Assembly: GCA_011032825.1 (NCBI GenBank)
Contig: JAADJZ010000012.1
Location: 434,001 to 498,000 of the forward strand
DNA from: Massariosphaeria phaeospora
Lineage: Eukaryota > Ascomycota > Dothideomycetes > Pleosporales
Direction: 5' to 3'
DNA length: 64,000 nucleotides
Part shown: piece after piece, positions 56,075-64,000 of the stretch
Numbering within the stretch: position 1 is the stretch's first letter
How the letters are laid out: each line of letters begins with the position of its first letter
Program-made: the position numbers and the translations under genes
The notes under the pieces: generated by a model
Database searches by the model: none
What the model saw: only the letters and a program-made list of their open reading frames with translations
What the model was told of the DNA's origin: nothing

Positions 56075-57091
56075 GGGGGTGGGTGTTTCTTTCTTGTGGT
56101 TCGTCGTCGTGGTGGGTGTTGGTGTCGGTTCTGTGATTGTTTTCTTGTCTTAGCTTCCAGAAATGGAATATGTTGCGCTACATGGCGAGCGACGTCGCGA
56201 GTATATACAGCGATCTAATGTCTCTTAGTGCTTTTGCAGGAGGTTCCTAGGGCCGCATTTACATAGTTCGCTCGTTCTCTCTATTCGTATATTCTCTCTC
56301 TCACGCTCTATCCAATTACATGTCCCTCCATTTCCCCTAATTCCCTTGTCTTCCACGCATCTCCTGTTCGCATCTTAGTCGGGGCCCAAGCACGCTTGCA
56401 GCCCCTCCGGCACCTCCGATCTCGGGCAGCATGAGCAGCGAGTGCCAACTCTCTCCACGCTCTTTCGCCGTTCGCGACGCGGTGCGAGAGCTGCCTAACG
56501 AGCAGTCTCGAGCTCCTGGACTCCCATAGCGACAGTGTCGCCTTCTATCTACCAGAGCCCATGCAAGCCGTATCTCGCAGCGACTCGGCCCTGCCACAGA
56601 GCACCGCCCTCAACATCATGACCTTCACCTCACCTCACCTTCACTCCGGCTCCTATGCCCTCCGCGGCCTTCCACCTCCTTCCACCCACGTCTCGCTTCG
56701 CCAGGCAACCCTGCTAGCGTCGTTTTCTGCTCGCTACCAAAATCTTCCACCGCGCTCCCTCCTTGGAACAAACTGCTAGCAAAACACATACAAACTGTTC
56801 CACTCCGGGAGCCCAGCTTGCGTGCCAGCCCTCTCACCGCCCTCGCCGCGGACCCAGCGCCCAAACTTCGCGCACGTGGCGGCGTTGCTGACTCTGCTAG
56901 CGTGCCCTCCTCCCCTCAGGTACTTAAGGCGCCCGCCCGCCCTGCTCCTGCTTTTCCTTTTCTCCTCACTACCTCGCTGCGAATCCCACAAGGAGAGCCA
57001 TTGCCTCCGGGGCCGTGGCAAGTCGCAGCAGTGGTAACCATCACACATGTCCTCCTCTTCAAGCGTCGCCATTCCTGTTTCCTCGTCGCGC

Positions 57092-57302
57092 TCTGCGTGC
57101 CTGGCTATCCGCCTTCATTTACCTCTGAGGGTTTCCATCCCCTTCCGCGCGAGGTCGCAGTCCTCGTCGGTGGTTCCTGGAGGTGTGATGGCCATCCGCC
57201 CCTTTGCGTCTGGCTATCCTGTTCGCGCCTTTGAGGGTTCTATCCCCTCCCGCACGAGGTGTTTATCCCTCGTCGGCGGGCTCGATCGTGCGATGGCTAT
57301 CC
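57092..57302 (+). repeat. diverged tandem duplication, about 106 bp
   Basis: Ordered blocks recur at an offset of about 106 bp: TGCGTGCCTGGCTATCC / TGCGTCTGGCTATCC, CCTCTGAGGGTTTCC / CCTTTGAGGGTTCT, CGCGCGAGGT / CGCACGAGGT, CCTCGTCGG, and GTGTGATGGCCATCC / GTGCGATGGCTATCC. Confidence 0.7.
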
Positions 57303-57433
57303 AAGGGTTGCGCGACTTGGAGATCCCGCGGTGCCCAACGTGGGTCGTCTAGGACGATGGGTGGCGGACTCGTCTGCTCTCTGCTCGTAGCTTCGTGTAC
57401 GGCATTGCCGCTGTCATGCACGTTTGAGCCACT

Positions 57434-57491
57434 GTAAGTCGCCTCCCCTCCCTCCCTCCTCTTCCTCTTCTGCCATACTAACTTCTGCCAG
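57434..57491 (+). other. orphan intron signature
   Basis: The donor is GTAAGT, followed by a long pyrimidine tract, a perfect ATACTAAC branch site and a TGCCAG acceptor, 58 nt in total. The flanking ORFs (57204-57437 joined to a short tail) would encode only about 90 unconvincing residues, so the host transcript may be a spliced leader or non-coding RNA. Confidence 0.65.
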
Positions 57492-57777
57492 ACCCCTCCT
57501 TTCCCACGCTCACCTCATGGGTAGAGTGGGTTAGGGGGTTAGAGCAGCAGAGCCACGAGTTTTGACGCGCGTCGAATCGTGCGGTCCTTTGTCGGATTGA
57601 CATCGGCGCCTCTTTACGTATTGGACGCCTGCCACGATTCGGGGTTGGACTGTGATGAAGATTAAAAGGATCGGTTAGGCGCCCAGGTCGGGGTAGGGAC
57701 TGACTGACTGGTGTTTTGCATCCTTTCAGACCCAATTACCTGACCGGCTTGGGAAGACGTGCCACTTGATCCGACAT

Positions 57778-58040
57778 ACTTTTGAGGGCTCTGGAGGATT
57801 TACTTTTGAGGGCTCCGGGGGATTTTTCTTTCGTTCGCATTCCACTTGTTGGCATTGGCATGTACTTTTCTTTTGTCCGCGTTTTTCCTGTTGGCATCTT
57901 CCATGTACTTCTTTCTCTTTCATTCCTTTGTCTCCTGTTGGCAATTTTCATGTACTCCTATCTCTCTTTTTGCTTTCCTTGTTGGCATGGACATGTACTT
58001 TTCAATCGTTCGTATTCTTCTTCTTGTTGGCACACCATTC
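57778..58040 (+). repeat. 24-bp duplication followed by degenerate 43-47-bp repeats
   Basis: ACTTTTGAGGGCTC(T/C)GG repeats in tandem from 57778. Then CTTGTTGGCA...CATGTAC cores occur at 57845, 57888, 57935, 57978 and (partial) 58023. Confidence 0.75.
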
Positions 58041-58581
58041 CCATACATCCTTCCCCCTATCAGAAATTAAAAATGTCCCCTTTAAGATCTTGACTGTTGC
58101 TGTGATGTGATGATGTGCAACGTGATCGCTGTGTGCTCTCCAACCCCATGCTTCGAAAGCGCTATGCACTTGAGTGAATTACCTACCGTCTATCCTATCT
58201 CGCTCTCTCCGGCTTTGGATCGTGCCTTTTCGTGAAGTGCCACGGTGTGGAATGACCCTCCAATGCAGCTCGAGCTCTTTGACTAGCATTCCCGAATCAG
58301 ACTCACGAGGTACAAGCCGATTAAGTAGCTGCATTGAGTAGACCGAATGAGCGATTCATACGAGCTGAGCTGGCTATGGACCAGGAGCGTAGTCAAGCCA
58401 GCTAGTTATGCCAAAACCGCAGGCCCCTCGACATATTCGTTTGCATTGGGTTCACTTCAAACTCTACATTCCAGCGTATTTCCAAGAACTGCTATAACTG
58501 AAATTTCCCCCCTACCTTCGCGCAATTGCACAGCACGCAAGAACCCGATCCAAACCGCCAACAACACTCACACCGCCATCG

Positions 58582-59993
58582 CTACGACAGCGGAAACCAC
58601 TCATTAAACCGCCCCTCCGGATCATGCTCCCGCTTAATCGTCCTCAACCTCTCCAGACTATCCCCATACACCGTCTCCAACGTCTCATCACCATGCGCAT
58701 TGTTAATATACCTGCTCTCCGTCAGTTTTCCCGCGCCCAACCAGTCCAGCATCAGTGATAACAGGCAACTTACGTGCTGCGTCTTGCCAACCCATCCGTA
58801 GCCTGCCACATCGCCCTCACCTTCTCGCCGTAGCGCTGCGCCGTCGCGTCGAACGCCGCATCGCGGTACGCAACTGTCAGTCCAGCGTGGAACCGCACTG
58901 TGCTGCGGAACGGGTATGCGCTGCTTGCGTCTGGCAGCGCGCGCGCCTTGGCTGTGGGCTGGATGTTGCAGAGCATGCTGCTGCGCTCGGCGCCGGGCTG
59001 GGCGATGAGTTCGGCCCAGATATCGTAGACGTTGCGCCACGCCGCGGCGTCCAGGTGCGCGAGGCCGGCCGCCCACACTGGCCGCCGGCCGCCTTTCATG
59101 CACGCGATGTTCGAGCCGTTGTTCCAGGACTCGTAGGGCAGCTCGGCGAGCTGTTCTGCCAGGGGCCCGATATCGAAGAGCGGTGCGAACGCCGCGCGGC
59201 CAGCGGCGGCGGAGCCGTGGTAGAACAGCGTGGTGAGGACGACGGGCCGCCCCGCGTTGATGAAGTGCAGCGATAGCGACATTTCGGGGGAGAGTTCGAG
59301 GTTCTGGATCGCATCCACGACGGCCTCGAGCTTGGCCGGGTCGAACGTCAAGGGCCCCGTCCAGGCGGTAAGGTCGCTCTTCTCTGCAACTGGATGCGCG
59401 CGGAGCACGGCAGACGTCACGATGCCGAAGTTGGGGCCTGCGCCGCGCATGGCCCACCAGAGATCGGGATCGGCCGGCGTGACGGTGACGGCGCGTCCGT
59501 CGGCTTTCACGACGGCGAGGGAAAGCAGGTCGTCGATGGCGAGGCCGTACTGGCCCATCAGGTTGCTGAAGCCGCCGCCGAGAAGGGCGCCCAGCGCGCC
59601 GACGCAGTTGCAGATGCCCGTCAGCGTGAGGGATTGCTTCGCTGCGGCTGCGGCCACGACGTCGGATATCAGCGCGCCGCCGCCGATTGTCGCTTCGGTG
59701 CCGGCGGGGTTGAAGGTGACGGATCGGAGGAGGTCGAGGTGGATGATGATGCCGTCGTGCTGGAGCTTGAACGTCGTGGCCCAGCCGTTGCCGCCGCTTT
59801 GAGCTAGGAAGGGGATGTGTCGTTCGTTCGCCCATTTCACTATGGCCTGGACATCCTCTGGGGTAGCGGGGTGGACGACGCTGCCTGGCTGCGGCGCCGC
59901 GTACTCGCTCCAGCGGAGAGGCTGCGCTGGCGAGCTGTCGATGGTCGAGCCGGGGGAGAGGAGAGGAAGTAAAGAGGATGTGTCGCAGGCCAT
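58582..59993 (-). CDS. BBE-like FAD-linked oxidase (449 aa, two exons), His-less
   Basis: Exons 58774-59993 and 58582-58711 are joined across a 62-nt intron (GTAAGT...GAGCAG) and total 450 codons. The FAD-binding type-4 domain spans about residues 38-210 (HPATPEDVQAIVKWANERH; LLGGGFSNLMGQYGLAIDDL), and the BBE domain is at the end (YINNAHGDETLETVYGD, EHDPEGRF). The position that normally carries the 8-alpha-linked histidine is Asn (SGGNGW, residue 69), but the G-x-C-x2-VG-x2-G cysteine site is present (Cys128). Flavin attachment is thus expected to be cysteinyl only, or absent. There is no signal peptide, unlike most family members, so it is likely intracellular. It probably oxidises an alcohol or C-C/C-N bond in a small molecule. 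Confidence 0.9.
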
Positions 59994-60588
59994 GGTGAAG
60001 CTTAATAACTAGAGCAACGAGAATAACCAAACCATGTGGGATTATGAAGAGCGTATCATCTATAGAGAGAAGTACTCGATAGAAGCAAAACCGTGCATCC
60101 ATGGTCTACATATGATATATTGTACTCGCGCGAGCCACGAATAGGTAGCCTAAAGTTGGTCAACCCCCAGAGCGAATAGCAACCCAATGTCTTGCTTACG
60201 GAGTCATCTCACTGTTGGATTATGAATGCGGACTTCCGCCCCACGGTGCGAGTGCATGTGTTGGGCACTTTAGCTTGAGAGCGGTGTGCGATTGAAACCC
60301 CTCTGCAGCTAGTACATAATCCGCTCCGCCCTGTGCGGGGTTGTCGGAGATAACGCCTTTGATCAGCCGAAGTTTGCTAGCGCCCGAGCGTGCCGGCCCA
60401 CGTGACAACGATTTCACTTTCACTCGTGTCCCACAGTGTCCTGCTAGTACGCTACGGGCAAGCGCTGTCGCTACACTCACGTGATCGATCTCTTGCCGCC
60501 CGTGAAGCATTTTTCAAACGACAAGTAGCTTATGAACTGCTCAGCCTTCCCATCTTCCCGCAACATCCACCCTCTAACAAACCACCCT
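59994..60588. other. intergenic region
   Basis: It separates the 5' end of the FAD oxidase from the 3' end of the beta-helix gene (same strand). No gene supported. Confidence 0.5.
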
Positions 60589-61653
60589 CTAACAAACACT
60601 CTTCTTCGCATTCCCCGAAATCACCCAATTCGTGTTATCCCCACACGGCGACTCCCTAACCGAATTATTATTCACCGCCAACGCAATCGACACATCGCGA
60701 TTATTCGGAAACTCCGACCTAGCAGCCAGCCGCACCTCGCCGCCGCCCTCGACAGTGCCGCCCTTGATGGCCACATTATAGCAATTTTCGATGAGAACCG
60801 CATTGTTGCCGTTGCCCCTAAGGTCGACGGACTTGATGTCGACGCCGCCGGACTGCGACACGCAGAAGATGCCGCGGCCGCCGCCGCGCGACACCACCTT
60901 GTCGACGAAGACGTTGGTGTCGTATTTCCCGTTTGGCGTTTGCCCGTTGTTGTTGGCCATGCGGAAGGTGGCGTAGCCGGTGTTTGCGGCCACGTTGTCG
61001 CCGTCGACGAGGGCGACGCGCGCGTTGGTGGTTTTCTGCAGGAGCAGGCCGCACTCGCCGACGTTGCGCGCGAGGACTTGGTTGATGGTGAGCTTGTCGA
61101 TGTTCCAGGTTTCGACGGCGTGGCTGCCGGCGCCCGTGATGTGGATGACGTCCATTTTCACGTTCGAGTTCGCGGCTTGGTCGCGGTCGAAGCGGATGCC
61201 CAGGCCGCCGCTGAGGTTCATGGTGATTTTGCCGAGGGTGAGGTCGCGCGTGCCGTAGAAGCGGAGGCCGAAGTAGGGGTTACCGGTCATGGTGAGGTAC
61301 GGGATTTGGACGCCCTGCGTGTTCAAAGACTCGATCGCACCGCGGCCGGACTTGTTGCCGACATTGATAGTGCCACAGCCTTCGAAGGTTTTGCCGCTGC
61401 TGATGGTGATGGTATTGGCACCGATGGAGCCGGATGCAGTGACTGACACGCGCTGGCCGCTACTGATGGAATCGAGCGCGGCCTGGATTGCAGCGCGGTA
61501 ATCAGAACCAGTGTAGACGTTACTGGAGCCCTTCTTCGCTACAAACGAGCTGCCCGAGCCAGTTACCGTAGCATGTGGTGTACCCGAGCCGCATTGGGCG
61601 TGCACGTAGGCGATGATGGCGAGCACCGTTGTTAGGATCGAAAGCTGCAACAT
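60589..61653 (-). CDS. secreted right-handed beta-helix protein (pectin-lyase-like fold, 354 aa)
   Basis: Single exon. Residues 1-19 (MLQLSILTTVLAIIAYVHA) form a signal peptide cleaved before Gln20. The mature protein has regularly spaced Asn/Gly-rich strands (ITISSGKTFEGCGTINVGN, YGTRDLTLGKITMNLSGGLG, VLIENCYNVAIKGGTVEGGG) typical of a parallel beta-helix, the fold of pectate lyases, polygalacturonases and related polysaccharide-acting enzymes. It ends with Cys (SGNAKKSVC), with paired cysteines suggesting disulfides. Specific catalytic residues cannot be assigned by eye. It is likely an apoplastic carbohydrate-active protein, and probably unrelated to the neighbouring metabolic genes. Confidence 0.8.
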   Translation of the reverse strand: MLQLSILTTVLAIIAYVHAQCGSGTPHATVTGSGSSFVAKKGSSNVYTGSDYRAAIQAALDSISSGQRVSVTASGSIGANTITISSGKTFEGCGTINVGNKSGRGAIESLNTQGVQIPYLTMTGNPYFGLRFYGTRDLTLGKITMNLSGGLGIRFDRDQAANSNVKMDVIHITGAGSHAVETWNIDKLTINQVLARNVGECGLLLQKTTNARVALVDGDNVAANTGYATFRMANNNGQTPNGKYDTNVFVDKVVSRGGGRGIFCVSQSGGVDIKSVDLRGNGNNAVLIENCYNVAIKGGTVEGGGEVRLAARSEFPNNRDVSIALAVNNNSVRESPCGDNTNWVISGNAKKSVC

Positions 61654-62342
61654 AGTTGTGTTTACAAGGCCGTTCTTACCCTAGATGGAGGTCCAAGAAC
61701 TTCTTATACTGTTCCCGAAGACAGGGCCATTAAGAATACCAATGTTCGAAAGTGCCATGATCTGGTATAGTCCATGCCTGTGCTCGAGAGATTCTTGTTG
61801 GTGGAAGATGTAATATCAGCGATCATTAGCCGTGCAATGTTGAGTGAAACATCTCAAGCGTTCTTCACGGCGTCGATATTTGTACAGTTGCACCAAAAAG
61901 ATACTGTCGTTAGTAAAACACTATGGTGCGTATTCTTTTAGCACCAAAAGTTGGACCTTTGAAGCATTTCGTCGTGATGTATAGTTTGTTATCCTAACTC
62001 TTAGTCTCTAGAGAGGGCGCCCAAGACGCATCGTGAATGGCGGCTGAAACCTCTTTGGTGACTCGGTTTAATCCCCCGGAGATGGAATAAAACGAAACCA
62101 CGAATGAGGGCTCGGTAAAAAGAAAGACTTTTTACCTCCTTGCAACCCCGCATCCACTCGTACGCCAAGCTTTGCCGTTAATCTGCTGCCGGCATAATAG
62201 TCATGTCTTGGTCATTACATCGCGATATATTGTGCGACCTCGTGTCTATGTTGTTCGTAAGTTCCAACCCTCGTGCGTATGCCGGGTATCTGTCGTGATA
62301 TCGTTTTCTTCCATCTTCCGTATGTACAAAACAACTCCATAC
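61654..62342. other. intergenic region
   Basis: It contains the promoter of the beta-helix gene and the 3' region of the P450. No other gene seen. Confidence 0.5.
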
Positions 62343-64000
62343 TTACAAAGCCCTCGGCTTGATGTTGAGGTACACAGGTTCCTTTTCTACCACAATAAAG
62401 GTCCTTAGATTCTCCCAAATCAAGCGCTTGTCCGGTACGACATCCATGTCGAATTGGAACATCATCTTAGCCAGCACGATCTTCAGTTCAGTCAAAGCCA
62501 ACAGCTTGCCGGGGCAATTGCGCTGACCCAAGCCAAATGGGAATTGGCTGTCGAGTGCATCGTTGAGGAACTCTGATGGGCGAACTTGGGCGGGCAGCCA
62601 GCGCTCGGGTATGAAATCGCTAGCACGGTAGAAGTATTTGGGACTGTGGGCTATCGCCATGGGACTGACGATCACGCTTGTCTGTGATGGGTTATTCACG
62701 ATGTCTTGCAATTGGGAGAGAGAAGACTTACCCGTCCGGGCAGCCAGTGTCCGCAAACCGTGGCACCGGCCTCTGGGACACACCGTGGTAGTCCGGCCGG
62801 GACTGGATTGCACAGTCTAAGGCCTTCCTGAATAACGGCTGTCAAATACGGGAGGTCCCTGGTGGAGGTCACATTGATCTCGTCTGCACTGGCGAAGCTG
62901 CTACGGATCTCATCTACCAGTTTCTGCTTCTTGTCGGGAGTCTGGGCAAGGTAGTTGGCAGTGCCAACGAGCGCGGTGGCTGTGGTCTCGCTGCCGGCGA
63001 TGATGAGGATCTGATAGGTCGACTCCACCTCGTCGCGGCTTATGTTTTCAAAGTCTGGGTTAGTCTTCGGGTCTAGCACGGGAGTCATGAAGTCATTCCG
63101 AGTCTTTTCGAAGTTCATGCGACGCGAAATCTTCTTAGCCGCGATCTGGTAGTGGTCGTCTTGCATCTTGCGCAAGCTTGGTGGAATCAGTGCCATGAGA
63201 GTCTTCTCGAGAAGAGGATAGAAGCGCGTGGCTGCGAGCATCACCATGCCTAATCTCGTCAGTGATGCCAAGACAATAAGGTCCGGGAGTTACTCACCCT
63301 TCAAGTAGGCATACAGCATCTTTACCCAGGGGTGGTAGGAGCTGCTTTGCATGCACCCAAAACTCTCCCCAAATGTTAAATCCCCAATCAAGTCAAATGC
63401 GAAGAAGTTGAACCAATCGTTTACATTGATAGCGGCACCATTTCCATTGGTCCCCGGCGCGGTAGCCATCTCCTGGAACTTGTCCATCAGGTACGTGGCA
63501 TAGCCGAGAATGACAGGTTCCTGAGCGCGAAGGGCACGCTCGGTGAAGGCGGGCAGTACAACCTTACGCATGCGTTGGTTCTCGTGGATGTTGATAGTCG
63601 TGACCATGTTCGTCGGCTGGCCCGGGGGACTCTTGAAGAAGATTGGATTCTTGTAAAAGGCGGGAGCTCCGCCTGGACCCGGCAAGAAGATCTGATCCCA
63701 GGCCTCCTTGCGGGCAAACGAGACCTCGTCCGGTGCGGTGCGCACTATGTCGCCATACTGTTCGTGGAGCTTGCGGACATCGCGCACGAGCTGGCCCCGG
63801 ACCAGGGACCAGATAAAGCCTATGCGGGTAGAGCGCCAGAAGACGGGACCCGGGATCTTGGCCAGCGGGTGAAAGTACAGGTTGTAGACGATGGAGTAGG
63901 CTTCATACTGGGGAGTGCCGGTTAGGATGTGTGCGAGGTACAGTAGTGTCGAGCTCCAGCGCTTGGGGGATGAATACGTACGGCCACGACCACGGCTACC
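62343..64000 (-). CDS. cytochrome P450, CYP65-like, 5'-truncated by the window edge
   Basis: Exons visible are (from the 5' side) 63982-64000 (partial), 63298-63907, 62732-63249 and 62343-62681. Introns are 74, 48 and 50 nt with GTACGT/GTGAGT/GTAAGT donors. The protein reads YNLYFHPLAKIPGP (hinge), HENQRMRKVVLPAF (helix C), AGSETTATAL (oxygen-binding helix I), EGLRLCNP (ExxR), PERW, and the heme loop FPFGLGQRNCPG, with cysteine as the heme ligand. The pattern matches the family that includes isotrichodermin C-15 hydroxylase-like enzymes of secondary metabolism. The N-terminal membrane anchor lies outside the window. It would be an ER monooxygenase. The substrate is unknown. Confidence 0.93.

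Larger units (their letters stand above)
56075..58581. other. 2.5-kb region without a recognised gene; pyrimidine-rich, repeat-bearing, with one strong intron
   Basis: The forward strand is CT-rich from 56240 to 57500, as in strong fungal promoters and leaders. Overlapping ORFs in all frames (such as 56818-57234, 57047-57352 and 57204-57437) show no domain. A textbook intron (57434-57491) lies inside, which suggests a transcribed, spliced RNA. The 57778-58040 section is minisatellite-like. Confidence 0.5.

Noticed and set aside
59230..59807. Forward ORFs of 137-190 codons opposite the FAD oxidase
   Set aside because: Shadows of the GC-rich oxidase gene; no motifs, and two overlapping frames are both open.
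58770..60102. 506-codon reverse ORF in another frame of the FAD oxidase locus
   Set aside because: Arg/Pro/His-rich composition and a frame shifted relative to the clear FAD-binding motifs.
60532..61446. 304-codon forward ORF opposite the beta-helix gene
   Set aside because: It is antisense to a gene with a signal peptide and regular beta-helix repeats. The forward product is Asp/Val/Ala-rich filler caused by GC-rich codon use.
44595..64000. A single PKS/NRPS-type biosynthetic cluster
   Set aside because: No backbone synthase is visible in the window, and the beta-helix and ipa-like genes are not typical cluster members.

Overview
The window looks like a chromosomal segment of a filamentous ascomycete, most likely a dothideomycete of the Pleosporales type. 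The reasons are short (42-62 nt) GT-AG introns with CTAAC/CTGAC branch sites, fungal-only families (Zn2Cys6 regulator, 'ipa'-type protein, fungal GNAT, DUF7924-like protein), Fot1/pogo, hAT, PIF/Harbinger, Ty3 and Ty1 elements, and C-to-T/G-to-A damage in those elements that resembles repeat-induced point mutation (RIP). No prokaryotic-style operon is present. All gene models were spliced by eye from the sequence.

Layout. 1-4985: a 5'-truncated Ty3/gypsy element with an intact antisense zinc-cluster-like ORF and a 3' LTR, followed by a hAT relic. 4986-14117: a gene-poor host stretch with minisatellites, a DUF7924-like gene (7126-8542) and several hypothetical genes. 14130-29600: a transposon graveyard. 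It holds a decayed unknown gene, three pogo-like elements (A 15579-17699; B from 18299, split by C at 20238-22366), a pseudogenised pyrimidine-nucleotide mitochondrial carrier (22851-23933), a PIF/Harbinger element whose intron received a complete hAT element (25060-28202), and two copies of an unnamed palindrome-bearing repeat. 31204-41487: host genes, namely an unknown 349-aa protein, an alpha/beta hydrolase, a small SANT-like protein, a GNAT acetyltransferase, a TPR protein and a hypothetical protein. 41640-44134: a Ty1/copia 3' half with its LTR.

44595-64000 is an enzyme-rich region that resembles a metabolic gene cluster: an alpha/beta hydrolase and a ketose-3-epimerase-like TIM barrel transcribed divergently from a promoter with four phased TTTCCG boxes; a Zn2Cys6 regulator (six exons, one GC-AG intron); a 1159-aa single-exon protein that joins a methyltransferase-like domain, a BBE-type FAD oxidase, a phosphomevalonate-kinase-like P-loop domain and an adenine phosphoribosyltransferase domain; a frameshifted ipa-like gene; a second FAD oxidase lacking the usual flavin-linking histidine; a secreted beta-helix protein; and a CYP65-like P450 running off the right edge. 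The hydrolase/epimerase/regulator/fusion block (44595-53402) is the most interesting part. Its chemistry (adenine PRTase, small kinase, flavin oxidase, methyltransferase, sugar epimerase) suggests processing of a purine/nucleoside- or cytokinin-like molecule, but that is inference.

The four-domain fusion and the phased divergent promoter are the best candidates for something undescribed. On the transposon side, the best are the pogo families that differ in their 17-bp doubled terminal repeats and N-terminal DNA-binding domain while sharing a nearly identical catalytic core, and the hAT insertion inside another transposon's intron.
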